A DNA stretch of 64,000 nt from CAIMUS01 sp963708455 (lineage in GTDB: Bacteria; Pseudomonadota; Gammaproteobacteria; Competibacterales; Competibacteraceae). The notes beneath the pieces are model-generated. The model saw only the letters and a list, made by a program, of their open reading frames with translations, made no database searches and was not told where the DNA came from. Of this stretch, positions 28,198 to 35,790 are shown piece by piece (positions within the stretch are counted from its first letter, which is position 1; the number at the start of each line of letters is the position of its first letter). Made by a program: the position numbers and the translations under genes. The stretch spans positions 124,001-188,000 of the forward strand of contig CAVPSQ010000010.1 in the NCBI GenBank assembly GCA_963708455.1, written 5' to 3'.

Positions 28198-28368
28198 TTA
28201 TTTCCTGGCACCTTTGGGCGGTTCGTCTTCGAACGGTATGTCGCCATCCCGTTGATAGCGTTTCCTGGCGCTCGGACGAAAGACATACGCCACCACGATC
28301 AGAAAGAGGAGCGGTACCCCAATAAACCAACCGTATTGCTGGAGAAACAGCCAGAACGTATTCATCAT
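28198..28368 (-). CDS. CcoQ-like small subunit of cbb3 cytochrome oxidase (orphan)
   Basis: A 56-residue single-pass membrane protein (ATG pair at 28368/28365 after AAAGGAG). One transmembrane helix, WFIGVPLLFLIVVAYVF, is followed by the basic-then-acidic tail RPSARKRYQRDGDIPFEDE typical of CcoQ/FixQ. CcoQ stabilises the cbb3 oxidase. The other subunits are absent here, and the neighbours are remnants, so it may be a stranded piece of a lost operon. Confidence 0.65.
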   Translation of the reverse strand: MMNTFWLFLQQYGWFIGVPLLFLIVVAYVFRPSARKRYQRDGDIPFEDEPPKGARK

Positions 28369-28375
28369 CGCTCCT

Positions 28376-28741
28376 TTAAGATTTGTCGACATCACTGGGG
28401 GTACGCGGAACAGCAACGTTCGCGTACCCGGCCTTTTTCTCTTCCGCCACCGCCACGTGGTACTGCTGCCGGATCTGAGGGAGGTTCACGGTCGGCTCAG
28501 GAAGCTCCATTTTCAGGCTTTCCAGGGTCTCCGCGATGATCTGGGAGATCGCCAGATCCCGGAACCATTTGTGGTCGGCGGGGATAATAAACCGTCTTCG
28601 GGCGCCACCAGCGTGGTGTTGTCCAGGTAGTACTGGGCCTGAGCCAGCGCGGCCTGCACCTGTGCCACCGTTGTGTTCACGCCGCCGATTTCGGACGGTG
28701 AGCACGGCCAGGCCGAGATTGAGGAGTTTGTTTCGTATCAT
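28376..28741 (-). pseudogene. Scar joining an HlyD-type fragment to a PPK2 C-terminus
   Basis: Two unrelated pieces meet near 28590. Upstream, in one frame, VAQVQAALAQAQYYLDNTT followed by LVAPEDG is the coiled-coil and lipoyl edge of an HlyD/AcrA-type membrane fusion protein. Downstream, FIIPADHKWFRDLAISQII and ETLESLKMELPEPTV is the C-terminal end of a polyphosphate kinase 2 family protein. The reading frame that spans both is not continuous through the HlyD part. This is best read as a deletion that fused two neighbouring genes. Confidence 0.65.
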
Positions 28742-28861
28742 GGTTTTTCATCTTTCGTTGCTTGCTTTCGAAGCGTGCCATCGGCCTTGAGCCGGGCGAG
28801 AAACTCTTCGTAGCTCAGGGTCGGCTCCGCGGCGCGGGCAGCGAAGGCGGCCAGGTCTTCC
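28742..28861 (-). pseudogene. Short remnant ending in an antitoxin-like tail
   Basis: The minus-strand frame EDLAAFAARAAEPTLSYEEF followed by LARLKADGTLRK looks like the C-terminal tail of a small regulatory or antitoxin protein. It has no start of its own and continues out of frame from the end of the adjacent PIN toxin gene. Unassigned. Confidence 0.3.
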
Positions 28862-29305
28862 TCAAGATGCGCTCGAAGATGCGCTCGGCGGGCCGGCCCG
28901 CGTCGTCTCGAATGGGTTCAAGAGACTCACATTAAAATCCGCAAAGTCGGCAACATTGCGAGTCACGACCGTCAACTGGTGGACAAGGGCCGTTGCCGCA
29001 ATCATGGCGTCCTCGTAGAACGTATCCGACTTCCGGTGCATCAATCGAGCCCACGCGCGGAACGTCTCACCGTCCATCGGCAGGACGCTGTACGAGGCGG
29101 CGACCAGGTCGGCCCATGCCTCTATCTCAGAAGCCTTGGTTGCATCCTGCTCCCGAGTCAGTTCGATGCCGGCCTGAATTTCACCCAGGGTGACGGCCGA
29201 CAAGTACAGGTCGGCCTCGGCGGTGGATTGCAGCCAGGCCACGACCGCCCCGTGGGGTCGTGGCTTGCGCAATTCAGAGACGACGTTGGTGTCGAGCAGA
29301 TACAT
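28862..29305 (-). CDS. PIN-domain toxin, VapC family
   Basis: A 147-residue PIN-domain ribonuclease. Acidic active-site residues are visible in YLLDTNVVSELRK at the start, the Glu of SAVTLGEIQAGIEL, the Asp of TFYEDAMIAATAL and the Asp of RNVADF. It is preceded by a Phd-like antitoxin gene 5 bases upstream. The last 12 residues (serine-rich) look unnatural, so the original C-terminus may have been lost at the scar with the next remnant. Confidence 0.85.
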   Translation of the reverse strand: MYLLDTNVVSELRKPRPHGAVVAWLQSTAEADLYLSAVTLGEIQAGIELTREQDATKASEIEAWADLVAASYSVLPMDGETFRAWARLMHRKSDTFYEDAMIAATALVHQLTVVTRNVADFADFNVSLLNPFETTRAGPPSASSSAS

Positions 29306-29310
29306 GCGTC

Positions 29311-29568
29311 TTATCCCGACCGGGCGACTTTCCGCCGGCGGGCGACTCGCTTTGGCGGCGTCAAGCAGTCAGTCCGCCCGACATCCGCCAGCAGCAGTTG
29401 CTTGAGCGAGGGGCGTGCCGCCGCCTGGAGTCGTCGCCACTCTTCCACGGGCACCAGCACCGCGGTTTCCGCACCTCGTTTGCTCACCATCTGCGGTCCC
29501 TCAACGATACACGCCTCAAGGAACTCGCTGAAACGAGCTTTTGCGTCCTGAACCGGCCAAGTCTTCAT
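29311..29568 (-). CDS. Phd/YefM-type antitoxin
   Basis: An 85-residue antitoxin (ATG 29568; an ATG at 29580 is also possible). The N-terminus KTWPVQDAKARFSEFLEACI and the strand PQMVSKRGAETAVLVPVEEW are the Phd/YefM DNA-binding fold. The C-terminal tail is basic and probably wraps the PIN toxin encoded just downstream. It should repress its own operon by binding an operator upstream of 29568; no clear palindrome was identified. Confidence 0.85.
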   Translation of the reverse strand: MKTWPVQDAKARFSEFLEACIVEGPQMVSKRGAETAVLVPVEEWRRLQAAARPSLKQLLLADVGRTDCLTPPKRVARRRKVARSG

Positions 29569-29601
29569 TTTCGCCCCCATTAGACTAGTCAGATAACTAG
29601 T

Positions 29602-29964
29602 CTAGCATTGGTCACTGGTGGACTCAAAGTTGCCTGAAATGCCCTGCACACATTTCACCCAAGGCGAACGGTAGCAGCTTGCCATCCTGACTAAAGTCGA
29701 AACCACGGCATAGTGAGGTAAACGCACGCGATCATAATGCTCCTTGAGGTCGAAGAGGCCGAGGGCCTGCCAGTGGGCGGCGCGCTCCAGGTCGGGCCGA
29801 ATGTCGACGCGGAAATACAGGTACACGATCCCACCCAGCACCAACGAGACCGCATACAGAAGGACGATGGCGTTGGCGAATTTGGCGGGCGACACGGCGC
29901 GAAAGCGGCCGAAGAACGAACCGGGCCGCTCGTGCGCCGGCGCCCAGGTCGTCATGGTCTTCAC
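29602..29964 (-). pseudogene. Membrane protein fragment, function unknown
   Basis: The first 75 codons encode one clear transmembrane helix (FANAIVLLYAVSLVLGGIVYLYF) followed by RVDIRPDLERAAHWQALGLF and DLKEHYDRV. I recall similar small multi-helix membrane proteins whose second half continues with more helices, but here the sequence turns into unrelated residues after about codon 85. I read it as a truncated gene. It belongs to the run of minus-strand remnants. Confidence 0.5.
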
Positions 29965-30069
29965 CGTGATCTCGGGTGTTCGCGCGCCACGCGGAGAGCG
30001 TCACGCCGGCGGCCGGGAACCAAGGTTACCGGCGGGGTTGCCCGTGGGGATAGGGGTTGCGCCCGTCGC

Positions 30070-30450
30070 TCACGGCTCGAACGCGAAGATGCGCTTCCAG
30101 TCGTTCTTCATGCTGATGACGACCCAGCCCTGCTTTGTTGCCTCGTCGTACAGCGCCTGGGTGAACGTGCCGACCTTGGTGTCGGGCAGACACTGCGCGG
30201 GTTTCCGAATGGGTCGATACCAGCATGACAGCCGCCTCCGCCTCGGCCATCGTGAGCAGCGCTTTAAGAAGAGGGGCAGCGTCAAAGCCAGGGGTTGAAA
30301 TAAATCGAAATCGGGAACCTCCAGGGCGGGGATGTAGAAGCTGGGCTCCGTCCCCATCAGCAGGTGACCGATAAAGGTTGCCACGACGGTGGTGATGGCC
30401 ACCACTAACAGGTTGCGCGCGGTCATCGAGACCAGCAGCAGTGGCAAGGC
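30070..30450 (-). pseudogene. Chloride-channel-like fragment and unassigned C-terminus
   Basis: In one minus-strand frame, LLVSMTARNLLVVAITTVVA and then IGHLLMGTEPSFYIPALEV resemble a segment of a ClC-family chloride channel. Further on, with the frame disrupted, the text VGTFTQALYDEATKQGWVV and ISMKNDWKRIFAFEP runs to a stop at 30070, the end of some other protein. The two parts do not belong to one recognisable gene. This is another fusion scar and the assignments are tentative. Confidence 0.4.
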
Positions 30451-30452
30451 GG

Positions 30453-30470
30453 TTTGCCCTAAAGGGCAAA
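30453..30470. terminator. Hairpin after response-regulator remnant, copy 1
   Basis: TTTGCCC and GGGCAAA flank a TAAA/TTTA loop, a perfect seven-base stem lying just past the stop of the response regulator on the minus strand. The same hairpin with a GAAA loop follows the second regulator fragment at 32967-32984. It has no strong U-tract. Confidence 0.45.
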
Positions 30471-30496
30471 TGCAGGTGTGGCCGCGGCCGGCGGGA

Positions 30497-30935
30497 TCAG
30501 TCGGACAGGTGTTGCAGCCGCTCGGCCAGCCGGCCGAGTTGGCCGCTGAGCCGATGCCCAGCTTCGCCATGAGTTGTGCGCGCCGTGCCTTGACGGTGCG
30601 TTCCGCGATCCCCACTCAGCGCCGATCTGTTTATTGAGCATGCCGGCGACGATGTGATCGAAGACCTCGCGTTCGCCGGGCGTGAGCGCGGCAAAGCACG
30701 CGCGTAACCACTCCGCTTCAGCGCGGGCCGTGCGTTGGACCGCGTCACGCGCGAGCGCGCGCTGGAGCGCATCGAACAGGGTAGCGCGCTCGACCGGCTT
30801 CGCCAGAAAGTCCACGGCGCCGGCCTTCATCGCCCGCACGCTGGAGGCCACGTCGGCGTAGCCGGTCATAAAGACCACCGGCAGCGCGACGCCCCGGCGC
30901 TGCAGAGCCGCCTGCAAATCGAGGCCCGACGGACC
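30497..30935 (-). pseudogene. FixJ/NarL-type response regulator, truncated and frameshifted
   Basis: The piece starts within the receiver domain at GPSGLDLQAALQRRG, continues LPVVFMTGYADVASSVRAMK and AGAVDFLAKP, and enters the LuxR-type helix-turn-helix (LTPGEREVFDHIVAGMLNKQ). Two small frame changes (about 30612 and 30550) interrupt the last 60 residues, whose repaired text is GIAERTVKARRAQLMAKLG then RLAERLQHLSD. The N-terminal half of the receiver, with its phosphorylated Asp, is gone. Confidence 0.7.
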
Positions 30936-31110
30936 CGGTAGCCGGTTCGGTGCTCCTCTATGAACGTCGGCGCTTTGAAATACACGACGGCGTCGCCCGC
31001 AATCGCATTCTCGTCGATACCCCAGCGACGGACCTGTCGCCAGTCGACGTTCAAGGTGTTTGGCACGATCTCCGGCAAGCGCAGCGAGGCGGGCACGGCC
31101 GCCCTGTCTG
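30936..31110 (-). pseudogene. Fragment of a periplasmic sensor domain (histidine-kinase or solute-binding type)
   Basis: A minus-strand frame reads LRLPEIVPNTLNVDWRQVRR and WGIDENAIAGDAVVYFKAPT, which recalls the end of the periplasmic sensory domain of some two-component sensor kinases. It runs straight into the response-regulator remnant in a different frame. The identification rests on memory of similar text and is weak. Confidence 0.4.
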
Positions 31111-31151
31111 TGGTGTGAGAAGGGGGAGACGCGGGTGGAGGCACCGGTAGA

Positions 31152-31760
31152 TCAATAAACGGTATTGAGAAGATCGTAATAGGACAGGTCGAAGTAACCT
31201 GCATCGATGCCACGGTTACGGAAATTCCAGTCGTTAAACCAGTCGAACATCGGCCAAAAGCGTTCGCTATTGCGCAGAATCCCGTACTGGGTTCTAAACG
31301 CCGTCCACTCCTCAAGCGTTTTGATATCCCGCAAGGCGCGCAGGAATTGCGGCGCCTGCTCGAGGTTCAGTTCCATGAACAGATTGGGGAAGCCACCGAT
31401 CACGGTGGCGTAAACGCTCATCGTGTCCTCATCCGGCAGAGTCTCACCATTCTGAAACACCAGGGTGAACTGGGTTTTATAAGCCCGGTTGGCGATCAGT
31501 GAATACACTCTGGATTCGGCGCCGTGATTGAGCTTCAGCAGGACGACGCTCGGCAAATAGCGGGGAAATTGATAGTGAGTGGTGGCGGTCAGGGTCGAAA
31601 CGGCTTTGATCCAATCGTCATAGTTATTAATCGGACCCTTCAAGGATACCTCCGGTTTTACCCACGGATTCAATTCGTCCACGGGACCGCTGATCTCACG
31701 ACCCAGATGAGCCTGAATGCGGTCGACCAGGCTAAGCAGGGGGTGCTGCGGACGGGTCTT
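31152..31760 (-). pseudogene. Fatty acid cis/trans isomerase (Cti), C-terminal fragment
   Basis: About 200 codons match the C-terminal third of the periplasmic fatty acid cis/trans isomerase: HYQFPRYLPSVVLLKLNHG, YSLIANRAYKTQFTLVFQNG, then GFPNLFMELNLEQAPQFL and the end GIDAGYFDLSYYDLLNTVY. The haem-binding N-terminal part is missing. At its 5' side (about 31760) it is joined to the start of a MoxR gene in another frame, a deletion junction. Confidence 0.7.
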
Positions 31761-31764
31761 GACT

Positions 31765-31968
31765 TTGTCCCCGGCGAAACTCGCTCTCGACCAGTTTGCC
31801 GAGTGTCTTGATCGAGCGGGTCTTGGCCACGCCGGGCAGTCCTTCCATCAGGACGTGGCCATCGGCGAGAAACACGATGAGCAGGCGTTCGACCACGGTT
31901 TCCTGGCCGATGATCGCGGCATTCATCGCGGCGGAGATGTATTGAAAGGCTTGGCGGGTTGTCATCAT
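31765..31968 (-). pseudogene. MoxR-family AAA ATPase, N-terminal fragment
   Basis: The first 65 codons of a MoxR-like AAA+ ATPase: TTRQAFQYISAAMNAAIIGQ, then VERLLIVFLADGHVLMEGLP and GVAKTRSIKTLGKLVESEF, with an altered Walker A (GLPGVAKTR). It stops being MoxR after SEFRRG and continues into Cti sequence. Its ATG overlaps the stop of the upstream PIN toxin (TAATG), so it would be translated after the toxin if transcribed. Confidence 0.7.
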
Positions 31969-32372
31969 TACACCTTGCTGGTCTGTGCCTGTTTCTTCTG
32001 GTAGGGGACTATCACCGAGTCCAGCATCGGATAGTGTTTTTGATTCAGGGTCGCCAAGGAGCAACCCAGTTTTTGAACCGTGGCGGCAATGATGGCATCC
32101 GCCAGGCCAGTACCATGATTTTTCCCAAAGTCACGGCGCAGCAATCCACCTGTTTCGGCCAGCGCCGCGTCCAATGGAATGATTGTGAAGCATTCCAACA
32201 GGGTTTCTATTTTTCGACGCTCAGAGTCGCGCATACCTGAATAAATTTCTGCCACGTTGATTGCAGAAAGGTTCAGATCAACCATTAACGCTTCCAGCCA
32301 ATCCACCGCAGGCGGGTAATCACGCAAATAGTCGATGAGAATATCGGTATCGATTAGGAGTGCATCCGACAT
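31968..32372 (-). CDS. PIN-domain toxin, VapC family
   Basis: An intact 134-residue PIN ribonuclease. LLIDTDILIDYLRD gives the first acidic pair, SAINVAEIYSGMRD the Glu, and GLADAIIAATVQKLG the Asp. The ATG overlaps the antitoxin stop by one base (TAATG), the usual coupling of such pairs. Its own stop overlaps the start of the MoxR fragment in the same way. Confidence 0.88.
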   Translation of the reverse strand: MSDALLIDTDILIDYLRDYPPAVDWLEALMVDLNLSAINVAEIYSGMRDSERRKIETLLECFTIIPLDAALAETGGLLRRDFGKNHGTGLADAIIAATVQKLGCSLATLNQKHYPMLDSVIVPYQKKQAQTSKV

Positions 32373-32623
32373 TACGATTCACCGCTATCAAAGCTTCGAT
32401 CCCATTCACGCCTTAGTCCAGGGATATCAGGCAAATCGTCGCGTTGCGCCCAAAGTCCACGGGCAACGCGCATTTTTTCAAGGCGCTCTGTACTGCTGAG
32501 CGATTGACCCGTTTCGACTAACTTGCGTTTAGCTGCGATGAATTCGACAAAATCTAGTATTTCACGCGCCGTGGATTCAGGCAATGCTTTAACATGTTTG
32601 TAGATTTGTTCGGCTGTGTTCAT
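32372..32623 (-). CDS. DUF2281-like antitoxin of the VapC pair
   Basis: An 83-residue protein starting at ATG 32623. The opening NTAEQIYKHVKALPESTARE and EILDFVEFIAAKRK match DUF2281-type antitoxins, and the acidic, tryptophan-containing C-terminus (LWAQRDDLPDIPGLRREWD) probably binds the toxin. Longer upstream frames read only through repeat DNA. It would regulate the pair. Confidence 0.8.
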   Translation of the reverse strand: MNTAEQIYKHVKALPESTAREILDFVEFIAAKRKLVETGQSLSSTERLEKMRVARGLWAQRDDLPDIPGLRREWDRSFDSGES

Positions 32624-32769
32624 GTTTTTGCTTGCACAGGAAAAAATTAACAAAGTATTGGTATTCGTCGGCAAATCTTCCAACCCGCCCTTGATGCTGT
32701 CCATTACACACATCTTGAACGGCAGGGCCACCGCCCTCATCTGTGAGGGAAAACGGGAGGGAAAACGGG

Positions 32770-32831
32770 GACAGACCACGTTTGCTGCTATGCTCGCCCT
32801 GTCTGTGGCGTGAGAAGGGGGAGACGCGGAT
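32770..32831. repeat. Composite repeat, second copy of a segment at 31100-31134
   Basis: GGACAGACCACGTTTGC opens a segment whose second half, CCTGTCTGTGGCGTGAGA then AGGGGGAGACGCGG, also occurs at 31100-31134 with one base changed. The first words are shared with the palindromic repeat family at 38791 and 39581. It lies between the antitoxin gene and regulator remnant 2; no gene is seen in 32832-32966. Confidence 0.55.
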
Positions 32832-32966
32832 GCCGAGGCTGGGGCGGCGCACATGGAAAGGCTCGCCAGCAGGGACGTGGCGAAAAAGACGCCGCCTATA
32901 TCAACCTAAATTTTATATTATCACGCCGGCATGGCAACGAGACCATTTGACGAAAGGGCAATGTGG

Positions 32967-32984
32967 TTTGCCCGAAAGGGCAAA
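32967..32984. terminator. Hairpin after response-regulator remnant, copy 2
   Basis: TTTGCCC-GAAA-GGGCAAA, a perfect stem with a GAAA loop on the plus strand. It is located downstream of the minus-strand regulator remnant, equivalent to the hairpin at 30453-30470. Confidence 0.45.
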
Positions 32985-33013
32985 TGCAGGCGTGGCCGTG
33001 GCCGCGACCGGGA

Positions 33014-33118
33014 TCAGTCGGACAGGTGTCGCAGTCGCTCGGCCAGCCGGCCGAGTTCGGCCGCCAAGCCGACGCCCAACTTCGCCATGAGTTGCGCGCG
33101 CCGCGCCTTGACGGTGCG
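33014..33118 (-). pseudogene. Second response-regulator C-terminal fragment
   Basis: Only the last 35 or so codons of a LuxR-type output domain remain (RTVKARRAQLMAKLG to RLAERLRHLSD). They are about 85 percent identical at DNA level, by eye, to the end of the regulator remnant at 30497. Homology continues past the stop through the hairpin. The fragment is cut off at 33119, where a small inverted-repeat element begins. Confidence 0.6.
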
Positions 33119-33207
33119 GGTAGTGTTCTAGATATGGAGATTCGCTCTCTCGGGATATTGTAAATCAATAGGTTGCATGTCATTACCTCCATATCTGGAA
33201 TACTACC
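33119..33207. repeat. Small inverted-repeat element (MITE-like, 89 bp)
   Basis: The 21-base ends GGTAGTGTTCTAGATATGGAG (33119-33139, first 20 bases matter most) and 33187-33207 are inverted repeats differing at two positions. They enclose a 47-base AT-rich core that begins ATTCGCTCTC. The element sits exactly at the break of the regulator remnant, consistent with an insertion or deletion there. No coding capacity. Confidence 0.55.
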
Positions 33208-33262
33208 GGCAGAAAGGTAGGGCACGCATCGCGTACCTTCAACTGAAAACGAGGAAATCACC

Positions 33263-33487
33263 GTGAATTATCGAGACATCATCACCATCGAACCGGACAA
33301 GCGGGGTGGCAAGCCCTGTATCCGCGGACTGCGGATTACGGTGTACGACGTGCTGGAGTATCTGGCATCCGGGATGACGCCGGCAGAGATTCTCGAAGAA
33401 TTCGATTATCTGACGATGGAAGATATTCAGGCCTGCCTGAGCTATGCCGCGGACCGGGAGCGGCATCAACTCATCGTCAACGCATGA
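33263..33487 (+). CDS. DUF433 antitoxin-like protein
   Basis: A 74-residue DUF433 protein: ITIEPDKRGGKPCIRGLRIT, VYDVLEYLASGMTPAEILEE and DYLTMEDIQACLSYAADRE are hallmark segments of this helix-turn-helix family. DUF433 genes pair with DUF5615 PIN-like toxins, and here the next gene overlaps this one by 4 bases (ATGA). It probably acts as antitoxin and autorepressor. Confidence 0.9.
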   Translation: MNYRDIITIEPDKRGGKPCIRGLRITVYDVLEYLASGMTPAEILEEFDYLTMEDIQACLSYAADRERHQLIVNA

Positions 33488-33816
33488 AATTACTGTTCGA
33501 CGAAAACCTGTCACCCCGCCTGGTGACAGCGCTCTCCGATCTGTTTCCGGAAACGACCCACGTGGATCGCCTCGGTTTGGGCAGCGAACCCGATCCCGTG
33601 ATTTGGGAATACGCTAAGACCCATGGTTATATTCTGGTTAGCAAGGATTCCGATTTTCACGAGAGAAGTCTTTTGTACGGGCATCCCCCCAAGGTCGTCT
33701 GGATTCGACGCGGAAATTGCTCGGTTCGGCAAATCGAACTGATTTTGCGTACCAAGGCCAGCGATATTGAGCGGCTAGAGGCTGATGGAGAAATGACCTA
33801 TCTGATACTTCTCTAA
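33484..33816 (+). CDS. DUF5615 PIN-like toxin
   Basis: A 110-residue PIN-like protein. KLLFDENLSPRLV carries the first Asp/Glu pair and ILVSKDSDFHERS the second acidic cluster. It partners the overlapping DUF433 gene. Length and motif spacing are normal, so the module appears intact. Confidence 0.9.
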   Translation: MKLLFDENLSPRLVTALSDLFPETTHVDRLGLGSEPDPVIWEYAKTHGYILVSKDSDFHERSLLYGHPPKVVWIRRGNCSVRQIELILRTKASDIERLEADGEMTYLILL

Positions 33817-33979
33817 ACGATGCCTCAGCCCGCGTAGGTTGAGTTAGGCGCGCCCCACATCGAGTCAACAGATAGCAACAGCGGTACGCGCGCGCCGTAA
33901 CCCAACACAGCCCGGCAGGTCGGGTTACGCTACGCTAACCCGATCTACGAGTAGTCAGATCTACGAGTAGCCAGTGCTA
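33817..33979. other. Short intergenic stretch with a GC hairpin
   Basis: TCGGGTTACG and CGCTAACCCGA form a near-palindrome around 33918-33943, followed by two near-copies of ATCTACGAGTAG (33951 and 33960). I see no gene. Confidence 0.4.
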
Positions 33980-34510
33980 TCAATACAGGGACAGTTCGAG
34001 CACGACCCGGTCCTGTTTGACCGTGACCGAATTGATCAACAGCCTGGCCAGAACGTGCTGGAGTTTGCTCTGCTCCAACCGGTAGAGGGGCGTGGTGGAA
34101 AATATTTTTTCGAGCAGCGCTTCGGCCACCACCAGTAGCGAGCCGATATACCGGTCCAACCCATCTGTCGATCCGTTTTGCCGAATGGCGAGATCCCCCA
34201 GGTAAAATTCCCCGGCGGTCCGGTTGTATTTCACCCGCCCCTCGAGCAGGCCGCGCCATTCATAGCGAATGTTCCCCATCGCTGTCAGGCACAGCGTCAG
34301 TTCTATGCCGATCTTATTGGCGGTCTCGTTCAATCTGACCACTGGATCGCACAGCGTGAACGTCCACAAGGAGGACTGTTTATGGATGGGAAATTTAGTT
34401 GCGATGAGAGCCTGGATGGCGGCCAGCGGTATAGGGATGCTGTAAAACGTCGTCACCACCTTGTTGGCGACGATCAGTACAACGGCCAAGCCGTGATCCA
34501 GCAGTTTCAC
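33980..34510 (-). CDS. DUF1439 periplasmic/lipid-binding-like protein
   Basis: A 176-residue protein from the GTG at 34510, which follows GAGGTGAGGG. A short hydrophobic leader (LLDHGLAVVLIVAN) precedes the DUF1439 body: IPLAAIQALIATKFPIHKQS, YEWRGLLEGRVKYNRTAGEF and the terminal NSVTVKQDRVVLELSLY. The family (E. coli YceB-like) is periplasmic with a lipid-binding-like fold of unknown function. Here the leader lacks a clear lipobox. It is divergent from the broken metalloprotease. Confidence 0.75.
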   Translation of the reverse strand: MKLLDHGLAVVLIVANKVVTTFYSIPIPLAAIQALIATKFPIHKQSSLWTFTLCDPVVRLNETANKIGIELTLCLTAMGNIRYEWRGLLEGRVKYNRTAGEFYLGDLAIRQNGSTDGLDRYIGSLLVVAEALLEKIFSTTPLYRLEQSKLQHVLARLLINSVTVKQDRVVLELSLY

Positions 34511-34560
34511 TACCCTCACCTCGGTGTGTTCATCAGGACCGCCGGCGCCGGACCGCCGCC

Positions 34561-35672
34561 ATGGAAACCAGCTACCCCTTCGAGTTGGCGTGCCGCGCTC
34601 GCAACACGGCGGCAACCCGCGCGGCAGAGTCAAATCACCGTCCCGACAGCGACAGATTTTGCCCGATAGTCAACAACTGGCAAGAGGGGCTGTGGCCTCA
34701 TTCCTCGGGCTTAACCCCCTATCAAGCCGCGCCGGGGAAGTGGTTCTCTGACTACCAGATCACGGACATGGGTGCCGAACTGACGCTGCGCACCTTCTGT
34801 CACGAGAACGGCCATATGATATGCGACTTTCCCGACCTCTACGATTACGGCTACCAATCGACGGGGGCTGGGGATTTCTGTCTGATGGCGTACGGCGGCA
34901 GCGACAAGAATCCCGTGCAGGTGGATGCCTATCTGAAGCACGGGGCAGGTTGGACAACCCAAAATCACCCCGGTCACTGCCGGCATGACGGCGGCAATCG
35001 CGGCCGGACAGAACGACTTCTACCTCTACGCCAAGAACAACACCGAGTATTTCATCATCGAAAACCGGCAGCAGCAGAGCCGTGACGCCTCGCTGCTGGA
35101 TAGCGGACTGGCGATCTGGCACATCGACGAACTGGGCAGCAACAACAACGAGCAGATGACCGCAGACTTCCACTACGAATGCTCGCTGGAACAGGCCGAC
35201 AACCGGTTCGACCTGGAGCACGAGGCCAATTATGGCGACAGCGAGGGATCTCTTCGGTTCTCCCCATGCCGTGCGCTTCGCCGCAGACACAGGGCCCAGC
35301 AGCCAGTGGTGGGACGGTAGCCCGTCTGGTTTGACCATCGACCAGATCTCCGCCCCAGGAGCGACGATGACATTCGTTGCGGGTGAGGATAAATATGCTG
35401 ATTTTTTCCAAAACCATTCACCGGATAATAACAATTATGAATTGGTGGTGCGCCAGGGAGCCAGTCTGCGGCATTACTGGTTCGGCTACCTCGGTAGCGG
35501 AAAGTGGAACCAGGGCGACCCGTTTGGGGCGAGTGTGGCCGGTAGCCCGGTCATGTTTCAAAATCGCGTCAACAATCATTACGAAGTCGTCGTGCGCGAG
35601 GGGAACGCCCTGCGGCACCACTGGTTCGGTTACCTCAGCAACGGACAGTGGAACGAGGGAGAAACATTTTAA
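34561..35672 (+). pseudogene. M6-family metalloprotease with tandem lectin-like repeats, truncated and frameshifted
   Basis: A secreted zinc protease remnant. GLWPHSSGLTPYQAAPGKWF and TFCHENGHMICDFPDLYDYG carry the HExxH zinc site, and FIIENRQQQSRDASLLDSGL plus AIWHIDELGSNN are typical M6 segments. The 5' end, including any signal peptide, is missing. The frame shifts near 34965 and near 35238; both are repaired by removing one base. The C-terminal 85 residues hold two copies of a repeat (YELVVRQGASLRHYWFGYL and YEVVVREGNALRHHWFGYL), probably a carbohydrate-binding or propeller unit. Confidence 0.75.
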
Positions 35673-35694
35673 AACTAAGAGCCTGTACAAAAAT

Positions 35695-35716
35695 CCCTCC
35701 CTCTTGTGAGGGAGGG
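35695..35716. terminator. Strong hairpin downstream of the metalloprotease
   Basis: CCCTCCCTC-TTGT-GAGGGAGGG is a perfect nine-base stem. On the minus strand it is followed by ATTTTTG, so it looks like a terminator for minus-strand transcripts; on the plus strand there is no U-tract. It may also act as a boundary between the protease and the hydrolase gene. Confidence 0.55.
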
Positions 35717-35790
35717 GACGCACTGCTGGAAAATTAATTAGTATTGTTATAGTGTTAGTTTTTATACAGCCTCTTAATTGGAGTTTTACG

